Source: Ignavibacteria bacterium (GTDB taxonomy: Bacteria; Bacteroidota; Ignavibacteria; Ignavibacteriales; Ignavibacteriaceae). From it: 8,873 bases of DNA. The notes beneath the pieces were generated by a model. The model saw only the letters and a program-made list of their open reading frames with translations, did not search any database and was not told where the DNA came from. Positions 1 to 4,645 of the stretch are shown one piece after another. The position numbers and the translations under genes were made by a program. The stretch is taken from positions 1 through 8,873 of the forward strand of contig JAUSIA010000479.1 of NCBI GenBank assembly GCA_030648225.1, in the 5' to 3' direction. The stretch's first letter is position 1; the number at the start of each line of letters is the position of its first letter.

Positions 1-462
1 TTAAAGCAAATGAATAACTTGACAAACAATAAAAAATTTTATCATTACCCCCAGCAAACTACTTTAATTAAATGATGAATATGCAACAGAAAACAAAACC
101 ACTGCCACCAACATTGCATTTGCAAAAGCAGGGCTGGACAAACAATACTTCGGCTATAGTTCGCTATCAGCTTCAGTTTCGGCTGGACGTTATTAATTTA
201 GCTTTTACTTGTTATCTTCAGCAAAATATTTCCAATTAAGCATTTGTACCGGGTAGGATGTACAATGAATTCCCCACCTTCGGCAAGCTGCAAACCGTTA
301 TACGCAATTGCGCCATTCACTTAAGACAATCTGAGTAACTACTTCATAAGCAGGCATTGTTTGGAACATTAATTGTGCAATTCCGATTGGTTCTGCAACT
401 TTTCATTTGCAAATATCCTCACGTATTGATATACTTCAATATGATAAATGGAATAGTTCGAC
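1..462. other. gene-poor left edge with degraded cassette-like sequence
   Basis: No convincing intact gene is visible before the ArsR gene. The stretch holds direct repeats, for example GACAAACAAT at 21-30 and 137-146 and GGCTGGAC at 132-139 and 181-188. It also has two GTTAT-type cores that resemble integron R' boxes, GTTATTA at 189 and GTTATAC at 297. A short minus-strand reading frame ends at 298. I read the stretch as worn accessory DNA, possibly old cassette junctions. The complementary arm needed for a complete attC site was not found here, so this is inference. Confidence 0.4.
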
Positions 463-465
463 ATG
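298..465 (-). pseudogene. possible 3' fragment of an unknown gene, frameshifted
   Basis: On the minus strand a 34-codon frame runs from 402 to a TAA stop at 298-300 and ends in ...VTQIVLSEWRNCV. Its composition looks like real protein (AEPIGIAQLMFQTMPAYEVV). Upstream, in the next frame, a second protein-like stretch (HIEVYQYVRIFANEK) would join it if one A were restored near 403-405. The stop codon sits in GTATAAC, the reverse of a GTTATAC core, as is common where cassette genes run into attC. I do not recognise the family. In AT-rich DNA such frames can be chance, and the stretch also overlaps the ArsR promoter, so confidence is low. Confidence 0.25.
424..441. promoter_or_regulatory. dyad operator candidate upstream of the ArsR gene
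   Basis: TATTGA-TATACT-TCAATA is a perfect 6-bp inverted repeat with a 6-bp centre, lying 21 bp before the ArsR start. A -10-like TATGAT (440-445) overlaps its right edge. ArsR-family dimers usually bind such AT-rich dyads at their own promoters and repress themselves. Function is inferred from position and symmetry. Confidence 0.45.
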
Positions 466-750
466 CCATCTTCTGAAGAGCGTCTCATAAAAGTCATGAA
501 AGCGCTTGCTGACGGCACACGACTGCAGTTGTTCAAGGAAATCGCCAGCCGCAAACAGATGACGTGCACCGAGGTGGGAGAAATTTCTGACCTCGCTCAG
601 CCGACCGTGTCACATCACCTTAAGCTGTTAGTCGATGCTGGGTTGGTTAACACCGGGAAGAATGGACGCTTCGTTATTCTCTCTGTAAACAAAGAAATGA
701 CATCTGAGCTATCAGAGTTCTTAAAAAATATCATCAATACTGAGAAATAA
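463..750 (+). CDS. ArsR-family transcriptional repressor
   Basis: Encodes 95 residues, the usual size of a small ArsR/SmtB winged-helix regulator. The hallmark N-terminal helix ALADGTRLQLFKEIA (about residues 14-28), the recognition helix QPTVSHHLKLLVDAGLV (about 46-62) and a beta-wing (NGRFVILSVNKE) are all visible. The ELCVCDL metal motif of ArsR/SmtB is absent and only one Cys (in MTCTEV) is present. A classical arsenic or zinc alpha-3 site is therefore unlikely and the inducer is unknown. The likely target is its own promoter and the adjacent DoxX gene, since dyads lie before both. The ATG start gives the expected family N-terminus, although the Shine-Dalgarno sequence is weak. Codon use is less AT-rich than in the def/fmt region, which suggests acquisition by transfer. 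Confidence 0.9.
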   Translation: MPSSEERLIKVMKALADGTRLQLFKEIASRKQMTCTEVGEISDLAQPTVSHHLKLLVDAGLVNTGKNGRFVILSVNKEMTSELSEFLKNIINTEK

Positions 751-785
751 TTTTTTTTGCCCAAATATATCGAAATATGTAAATA

Positions 786-798
786 TGTCGAATCGACA
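786..798. promoter_or_regulatory. palindromic operator candidate between ArsR and DoxX genes
   Basis: TGTCGA-A-TCGACA is a perfect 13-bp palindrome in the 81-bp gap between the ArsR stop and the DoxX start, preceded by AT-rich ATATCGAAATATG. It could be a second binding site for the ArsR protein controlling the membrane gene. Its sequence differs from the dyad at 424-441, so a shared regulator is only a hypothesis. Confidence 0.35.
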
Positions 799-831
799 AT
801 TATTTCCACAACAAATGAAAGGAGAACCACG

Positions 832-1221
832 TTGGAAATCATTTTTTTGATCGCTCGGATTGTGCTGGGGTTGTTCTACCTGTACAGCGCCAGCAACCAC
901 TTCTTCCAGGTAAAGATGATGGCTGGCTATACCGCTTCAAAAGGAGTTCCGGCACCGAAAGCATTCGTAATTGTGAGCGGCATTTTGTTGCTCATCGGTG
1001 GTGCCAGCATTCTGACCGGTTACAAGCCGACCATCGGTATCATAGCTCTGGTAATCTTCTTTATCCCCGTAACACTTATGATGCACAACTTCTGGACTGT
1101 CAGCGACCAGATGATGAAGAAGGGCGAGAGGGCCAATTTCTTAAAGAACATCGCCTTGCTTGCTTCTGCAGTGATGCTGCTGTCAATTCCGCAACCCTGG
1201 TCCATGAGCCTTGGGAAGTAA
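832..1221 (+). CDS. DoxX-family integral membrane protein
   Basis: Encodes 129 residues from a TTG start at 832, chosen because AAAGGAG (818-824) sits 7 nt upstream. An in-frame TTG at 757 would add 25 residues that do not look like this family and would read through the palindrome at 786-798. Four hydrophobic helices are visible at about residues 2-20, 43-62, 67-86 and 104-119. The first helix contains ARIVLGLFYLYSASNHF, typical of DoxX/DoxD-like proteins, and HNFW precedes the last loop. DoxX proteins are inner-membrane proteins linked to redox or quinone functions; the substrate here cannot be read from sequence. The gene follows the ArsR gene on the same strand, a common pairing, and is probably controlled by it. 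The stop codon falls at the start of an attC-like structure. Confidence 0.85.
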   Translation: MEIIFLIARIVLGLFYLYSASNHFFQVKMMAGYTASKGVPAPKAFVIVSGILLLIGGASILTGYKPTIGIIALVIFFIPVTLMMHNFWTVSDQMMKKGERANFLKNIALLASAVMLLSIPQPWSMSLGK

Positions 1222-1298
1222 CCCTGTTCCCTGCGGCAGAGAATGATGACCATGGTTTTTGAATTTTTTCGCGATGCTCTCTGCACCTGGTGTTATAC
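1216..1298 (+). repeat. weak attC-like site after the DoxX gene
   Basis: The stop codon of the DoxX gene lies in AAGTAAC, similar to an R'' box. GCAGAGA (1236-1242) pairs with TCTCTGC (1278-1284), and a GTTATAC core follows at 1292-1298. The size (83 bp) and order of elements fit an integron attC site, but the arms are short, the spacers unequal (13 and 7 nt), and GGTGT/ACACC forms a competing palindrome over the core. I treat it as a candidate only. Confidence 0.3.
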
Positions 1299-1540
1299 AC
1301 CATCGCCACAGGTGTAGAGACTAGCACTCTCGGGCCGCAGAAGTGTGAAACGCTAGTGAATTGATTAGACAAGAAAACAATAATCATTCCCTGCAATCGT
1401 GTAATTGGAAAAAACGGAGAGTTAGTAGGATACGGCGGAGGAATGTGGCGGAAACAATTTTTGTTGAATTTGGAAAAGAGTAATAATTGAAGGATTAAGT
1501 AAACAAACTCACCCAAAATCCTTTGTATTAAATTCATTGG

Positions 1541-1575
1541 AACTCATCCCAACCCTTCTCTTACAAAGAGAAGGG
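1541..1575 (+). repeat. hairpin repeat, copy 1
   Basis: AACTCATCCCAA leads into a perfect hairpin: CCCTTCTCTT (1553-1562), loop ACA, AAGAGAAGGG (1566-1575). A related sequence lies in reverse orientation at 1648-1681. It could act as a terminator in either direction, but no T-run follows. Its lead sequence recurs in the second copy, which points to a dispersed palindromic repeat. Confidence 0.6.
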
Positions 1576-1647
1576 CTCATAAAATCTCATAACTTAATAT
1601 TAATATCCTGACAAGATTAGGCATTTATCGTTTAATTACCAATAAGT

Positions 1648-1681
1648 CTCTCTCTTTTTTAGAGAGGGATTAGAGTGAGTT
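1648..1681 (-). repeat. hairpin repeat, copy 2 (inverted)
   Basis: Read on the minus strand this is AACTCACTCTAATCCCTCTC followed by a hairpin, CTCTCT pairing with AGAGAG around a 5-base loop (1650-1666 on the plus strand). The lead AACTCA(T/C)(C/T)C(C/T)AA is shared with copy 1. The stem base sequence differs but remains paired, so structure rather than exact sequence appears conserved. Confidence 0.55.
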
Positions 1682-1795
1682 ATTTTTTCCTAAAGTTAAA
1701 AATTCTAATTGAGATTCTTCTTTTAATTTTATATGTTTTAGCTGAGGAAATGGAATAGCTAAATACCTATAATTACAATCGAGACGATAAACCAA
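1670..1795 (-). other. short minus-strand frame, possible gene remnant
   Basis: From a TTG at 1793-1795 a 41-codon frame runs to TAA at 1670-1672, containing YRLDCNYRYLAIPFPQLK. The composition is protein-like but no ribosome-binding site, family or upstream extension is evident, and the stop lies inside hairpin copy 2. It may be the tail of a decayed gene or chance. Confidence 0.18.
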
Positions 1796-1998
1796 GCTAT
1801 TTAAAAATTATGTAAGTCATTAACCGAAGGTTTGCAATATTATTAGAAAAGAAAATAAAAACTATGCAAAAGTTAAGAAGATAATTTCGTCTATTATTCC
1901 ATATTGGTATGATAGACGCAATAATGCGTTATTACACTAGTTATGTGCAATGCCCCGTGCTCAATTACCAATTTGGTATCACAGAAAGGAGAGTCTCT

Positions 1999-2508
1999 AT
2001 GATCCGCATACCACACGTCTTGTTGAGTCGATGGTGGCTAGCTACTGTCTTGTGTATTCTCATTGGTGCCGCAGCATGCCAACAAGAGAAGCAGCAACCC
2101 CAGGAAAAAGTTGCCCAACAACAAGTACAATCTCAGGAAACAAGTACCCAACACCAACCCACTACAAAGGAGAATTTAACCATGGCTTTCTATTTGACAC
2201 AGTTCAGCTATACGCCGGAAACCTGGGCTCGATTGATGAAGAACCCTGAAGACCGCCGAGTGGCTGCACGTAAGTACATCGAGTCAGTTGGCGGGAAGCT
2301 GCACGGCTTCTGGTACGCGTTCGGCGCGTACGATGGCTATTGTCTCTGGGAAGCTCCTGACAATGTCTCGATGGCTGCAGTCGGGATCGCGATCACCGGT
2401 GGTGGTGCGTTGTCGAAATTTGAGACAACGCCGCTGCTCACAGTCGAGGAGACCTTAGACGCCCTTCGCCGTGCGCAGAAGGTCGCCTACCGGCCACCCG
2501 GAGAGTAG
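1999..2508 (+). CDS. GYD-domain protein with a predicted lipoprotein leader
   Basis: From ATG 1999 (AAAGGAG at 1985-1991, 7-nt spacing) the product is 169 residues. It has a basic N-terminus, a hydrophobic segment WLATVLCILIGAAAC ending at Cys27 as a plausible but non-ideal lipobox (AAAC), a Gln-rich low-complexity linker (about 28-58), then a GYD-type ferredoxin-fold domain from residue 62. That domain contains FGAYDGYCLWEAPD, matching the Gly-x-Tyr-Asp signature that names the family. A second in-frame ATG at 2182 starts exactly at the domain (MAFYLTQFSY), also with its own AAAGGAG (2166-2172, 9-nt spacing), giving a 108-residue cytoplasmic form. The function of GYD proteins is unknown. The gene is GC-rich relative to the window, and an attC-like site follows 67 bp after its stop, which suggests horizontal acquisition. 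Confidence 0.8.
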   Translation: MIRIPHVLLSRWWLATVLCILIGAAACQQEKQQPQEKVAQQQVQSQETSTQHQPTTKENLTMAFYLTQFSYTPETWARLMKNPEDRRVAARKYIESVGGKLHGFWYAFGAYDGYCLWEAPDNVSMAAVGIAITGGGALSKFETTPLLTVEETLDALRRAQKVAYRPPGE

Positions 2509-2575
2509 TCAAGCGGCAACGCGTCCTATGCCTGCGGCCATCGTGCTGCGGTCAATCCAAAATGTGGGGCACTGC

Positions 2576-2750
2576 GCATAACAGGCAAAAGCACGACGCT
2601 CACACATTTGATAAGGCAACCCACGCGAGGATTGAGCGAACTCAGCCCGCGCATGGACAACAGTTGAGTTCGCTCAAGGCAGTTGCTTCGCGCAAAATTG
2701 ATTTTTCTTAGCTCACAACTGCCCTGCGTGCTTTTGCCGAGACGTTATGT
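2576..2750 (+). repeat. attC-like recombination site (integron cassette end)
   Basis: R''-like GCATAAC (2576-2582), one spacer base, then GGCAAAAGCACG (2584-2595). At the far end CGTGCTTTTGCC (2727-2738) is the exact 12-base complement, followed by GAGAC and R'-like GTTATGT (2744-2750). This order (R'', L'', loop, L', spacer of unequal length, R') is that of attC sites, and the unequal spacers (1 versus 5 nt) supply the unpaired bases that attC sites use for strand choice. Inside lies a second perfect 13-bp inverted repeat, TTGAGCGAACTCA (2632-2644) with 2665-2677, so the folded strand would be a long two-tier hairpin. At 175 bp it is longer than the usual 57-141 bp. Confidence 0.65.
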
Positions 2751-3008
2751 GCAATTATTTGGTGGACATAACAATAAGGAAGAAATATTAGTTTCACACC
2801 ATTTCCAATCTTAACAACTGATAGAATAATTTTGAGGCAGCTTATAGTTAAAGATGGAAATGAAATATTTAAACTGCGTTCAGATGAAAGAGTTTCTAAA
2901 TTCCTTACAAGACCTGAATGCAAAACACTTGAAGAAGAAAACGATTTTATCAATAAGATAAATGGTGGAATCAGTAAAAATGAATGGATTTATTGGGGAA
3001 TTACTCTT

Positions 3009-3035
3009 CCGTCAAGGCTCGGCAGCCTTGCCGAG
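3009..3035 (+). repeat. 27-bp palindromic insertion inside the GNAT gene, in frame
   Basis: This segment encodes PSRLGSLAE between ITL and TEKNDNK, in a place where the family normally has a short turn. It contains two overlapping palindromes: CAAGGC-TCGGCA-GCCTTG (3013-3030) and CTCGGCA-GCCT-TGCCGAG (3018-3035). It is GC-rich in an AT-rich gene. Its length is divisible by three, so the frame is kept. Confidence 0.55.
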
Positions 3036-3164
3036 ACTGAAAAAAATGATAACAAAATAATCGGGACAATTTGTTTATGGAATATTTCTAAAGAACATTT
3101 CAGGGCTGAGGTTGGATTCGAGCTGCGTCCGGACTTCCAGGGAAAAGGAATAATGCAGGAAGCA

Positions 3165-3180
3165 TTCCCGCCAAGGCGGG
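3165..3180 (+). repeat. 16-bp palindromic insertion that shifts the GNAT frame
   Basis: TT followed by CCCGCC-AA-GGCGGG (3167-3180), flanked by ATT on both sides (3164-3166 and 3181-3183). It separates the codons for QEA from those for the downstream family sequence DYGF, and its 16-base length changes the frame. The family often has about four more residues here, so the event may have replaced some bases as well as added some. Confidence 0.6.
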
Positions 3181-3369
3181 ATTGACTATGGTTTTAATAA
3201 TATGAAACTTCATTCGATAGAAGGGACAGTCAATCCAAATAATTTACCTTCAATAAAACTTTTAGAAAAAAATAATTTTATAAGAGAAGCATATTTTAAA
3301 GAGAACTTTTACTATAACGGGAAATTTTTAGACACAGCAATTTATTCATTAATAAATCCAGGAAATTGA

Positions 3370-3741
3370 ATGACAGACAAATATAACTACTCAACTCACC
3401 TTGATATCAAGTTCGAACACTTTGAGCTGATTGATATTCATCAAATGGTAAAGGAATGTAAAGACAAGTGGTTTAACCAAACTCTTACAGAAGTAAACGG
3501 GAGTGTTGCAAGAGTTGGAATTGTTGAAGGTGAATATCACTGGCATAAGCATGAGAATGATGATGAATTCTTTTTTGTGCTGGAAGGAAAACTTCTTGTT
3601 GATCTGGAGAATAGAACAATAGAGCTAAATCCCGGTCAGGGTGTTACCATAACTAAAAATGTAATGCACAGAACCAGAGCACCACAAAAAACCGTTATGC
3701 TTATGGTAGAAAACAGGGATATTATACCAGCGGGAGATTAA
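3370..3741 (+). CDS. cupin-domain protein
   Basis: A 123-residue single-domain cupin. Motif 1 is GEYHWHKHENDDEFFFVLEG (residues 54-73) with metal-ligand candidates His59, His61 and Glu66; motif 2 is PGQGVTITKNVMHR (88-101) with His100. All four canonical ligands are present, so a metal-binding beta-barrel is expected. The reaction or sensed ligand cannot be told. It starts directly after the TGA of the GNAT pseudogene (TGA-ATG), with AGGAA at 3360-3364, so the two were probably co-transcribed and translationally coupled. Decay of the GNAT gene may have left the cupin as the only working product. The C-terminus (ENRDIIPAGD) is typical for small cupins of this type. Confidence 0.9.
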   Translation: MTDKYNYSTHLDIKFEHFELIDIHQMVKECKDKWFNQTLTEVNGSVARVGIVEGEYHWHKHENDDEFFFVLEGKLLVDLENRTIELNPGQGVTITKNVMHRTRAPQKTVMLMVENRDIIPAGD

Positions 3742-3750
3742 GTTTTAAAA

Positions 3751-3773
3751 TCATTTGCCTAATAATCAAATGA
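3751..3773. terminator. small hairpin between convergent genes
   Basis: TCATTTG (3751-3757) pairs with CAAATGA (3767-3773) around a 9-base loop in the 24-bp gap between the cupin stop and the ParE stop, overlapping the latter. It could serve both convergent transcripts, but there is no clear T-tract, so it is a weak terminator candidate. Confidence 0.35.
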
Positions 3774-4071
3774 GATAATCGAGACTGCGGGAACCGTGAA
3801 CAACCCTATGAACTTCAATCTCTTTATTACGAATGATGTAAAAGACAAGATATGATTCAACTATGAGAACACGATATCCAAATTCCCTGAGTTTCTGGTG
3901 ACGGGGAATTCTTCCCAAAAGTGGCTGCTGCTCGAGACTTCCAATTCTTTTATCCAGCTTTTCAATAAATGCCAATGCCCTATTAGGACTATCCTTAGCT
4001 ATATAATCAAATATTGAAATAAGATCAGCCTGTGCAACTGGCAGATAGCGAAGCTTGAAATTACCTGGCAT
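3766..4071 (-). CDS. ParE/RelE-family toxin
   Basis: A 101-residue basic protein with the ParE/RelE fold pattern: a central helix (LISIFDYIAKDSPNRALAFI), the loop PLLGRIPRH, and C-terminal strands with FGYRVLIVESYLVFYIIR and IEVHRVVHGSR. RelE relatives cleave ribosome-bound mRNA and ParE relatives poison gyrase; sequence alone does not decide, though the VxHGSRDL-like ending (here VVHGSRSLDYL) is typical of the ParE-like group. Its ATG (4069-4071) overlaps the end of the antitoxin gene by 11 nt in another frame, the classic arrangement for coupled translation. All regions of the fold are present and no lesion is seen. Confidence 0.88.
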   Translation of the reverse strand: MPGNFKLRYLPVAQADLISIFDYIAKDSPNRALAFIEKLDKRIGSLEQQPLLGRIPRHQKLREFGYRVLIVESYLVFYIIRNKEIEVHRVVHGSRSLDYLI

Positions 4072-4330
4072 TAATCCGGCGGCGAAGTTTGGTCATCATC
4101 TGTTTGTGGGTGATACCCTTCTTCCCTGCAGCCGATTCAGCTTGGGCCACACCAAGCTTTTCGAAAAGGTCAGCCCGTGCTTTAAGACGTTCATAATGAT
4201 CAATACTCATTACAACAAGGTCACCTTCACCATTGGTTGTTAGATATACCGGTTCATCTTGATCATGGCAGATGGCTGCAATTTCACGTGTACGATGTCG
4301 CAGACTGGAAATAGATTTAATAATAGGCAA
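4061..4330 (-). CDS. Phd/YefM-family antitoxin
   Basis: An 89-residue protein: the N-terminal DNA-binding half (MPIIKSISSLRHRTREIAAICHD, then EPVYLTTNGEGDLVVMSIDHYERL) matches the Phd/YefM family, and the charged C-terminal tail (about 60-89) should wrap the toxin. It starts with TTG at 4328-4330, supported by AAAGGAG 8 nt upstream (minus strand). Antitoxin comes first and overlaps the toxin, so it likely represses the shared promoter in the AT-rich stretch 4331-4430, alone and with the toxin as corepressor. This autoregulation is known for the family and is not shown here directly. Confidence 0.88.
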   Translation of the reverse strand: MPIIKSISSLRHRTREIAAICHDQDEPVYLTTNGEGDLVVMSIDHYERLKARADLFEKLGVAQAESAAGKKGITHKQMMTKLRRRINAR

Positions 4331-4645
4331 TATATTAACTCCTTTTATGATTGGTTACAAATTAGTATCAAATCAGGATATAATCAATTAGTTATTTGTA
4401 GCGAATATTATTCCCTTCAAACCTAAAAACCCCCGTTTGTTAATCCTCTACGAGGATTATAAATTTTGTGCTTAATAATTCTCTACAATAATTAAACATC
4501 TACGATGTTTTATCAAAGACTATTGGATTTAAAATTTCAACCTCGTAGAGATTGAATTATTGTAGAAACGATTTTACATAAACAAACATTAATCCTCGTA
4601 GAGGATTTATAATTTATTGATATTCTCTTGGCTGGAAATATTGGT
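4331..4645. other. 315-bp gap: toxin-antitoxin promoter region and hairpin cluster
   Basis: The part next to the antitoxin (4331-4430) is AT-rich and should hold its promoter and operator. The remainder is occupied by a cluster of short hairpins (4441-4607, listed separately) and lies downstream of fmt. No coding frame is supported. Confidence 0.6.
4441..4607. repeat. nested cluster of four hairpins sharing a CTACG/CGTAG centre
   Basis: Hairpin a: TAATCCTC-TAC-GAGGATTA (4441-4459). Hairpin d: AAACATC-TAC-GATGTTT (4494-4510). Hairpin e: TTCAACCTC-GTA-GAGATTGAA (4536-4556, one mismatch). Hairpin b: AATCCTC-GTA-GAGGATT (4591-4607). Hairpins d and e are enclosed by a perfect 12-bp inverted repeat, TCTACAATAATT (4482-4493) with AATTATTGTAGA (4555-4566). 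Stem sequences differ but stay paired around the same three-base centre, and a and b also share flanking sequence. It resembles a REP/BIME-like intergenic element rather than a single terminator. Confidence 0.65.

Larger units (their letters stand above)
1222..1908. other. 687-bp gap without a convincing gene
   Basis: After the attC-like structure the sequence turns AT-rich. It contains two copies of a hairpin repeat in inverted orientation (about 1541-1575 and 1648-1681), a short minus-strand frame (1670-1795), and a hairpin CGTCTAT/ATAGACG (1888-1894 and 1912-1918) close to the next gene. No RNA gene or intact coding frame of recognisable family was found. Confidence 0.6.
1940..2755 (+). 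mobile_element. putative integron-type gene cassette carrying a GYD-domain gene
   Basis: The 12-mer GTTATGTGCAAT occurs at 1940-1951 and again at 2744-2755, exactly 804 bp apart, bracketing a GC-rich gene and an attC-like site at the downstream end. Integron integrases cut between G and TT of the R' core, so the mobile unit would be 1941-2744. The composition inside differs clearly from the AT-rich DNA on both sides. No integrase gene or attI site is visible in the window, so this would be an isolated cassette, a fragment of an array, or a secondary-site insertion. Confidence 0.55.
2787..3369 (+). pseudogene. GNAT acetyltransferase (RimJ/RimL-like), interrupted
   Basis: The N-terminal family pattern begins well before any usual start codon: FTPFPILTTDRIILRQL is encoded from about 2793, in frame with LRSDERVSKFLTRP. 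The core acetyl-CoA motif VGFELRPDFQGKGIMQEA is present (ends at 3164). There the frame runs into FPPRRD and a stop (3183-3185), while the family C-terminus (DYGFNNMKLHSIEG, VNPNNLPSIKLLEKNNF, GKFLDTAIYSL) continues in another frame from 3181 to TGA 3367-3369. Removing the 16-base palindromic insertion 3165-3180 rejoins the frames. A second palindrome (3009-3035) adds nine residues in frame. The only initiation candidate after AAGGA (2776-2780) is ATT at 2787. Without the insertions the protein would be near 180 residues, the normal family size. GNAT enzymes transfer acetyl from acetyl-CoA to an amine; the substrate is unknown. Confidence 0.8.

Noticed and set aside
757..831. Upstream TTG start for the DoxX gene
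   Set aside because: No ribosome-binding site, a non-family N-terminus, and it would cover the palindrome at 786-798; TTG 832 has AAAGGAG at 7 nt.
1100..1537. A 145-codon minus-strand open frame antisense to the end of the DoxX gene
   Set aside because: It overlaps a well-supported gene, has a Ser/Arg/Pro-rich composition with no family pattern, and lacks a ribosome-binding site.
1950..2249. A 99-codon plus-strand frame overlapping the start of the GYD gene
   Set aside because: It is an out-of-frame shadow of the GYD gene; the GYD frame has two good ribosome-binding sites and a family domain.
4441..4459. First hairpin as the intrinsic terminator of fmt
   Set aside because: It lies nearly 190 bp after the fmt stop, has no T-tract in that direction and belongs to a family of related hairpins.
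4441..4607. CRISPR array in the hairpin cluster
   Set aside because: The repeats are palindromes of variable sequence and irregular spacing, without constant repeats or equal-sized spacers, and there are no cas genes nearby.
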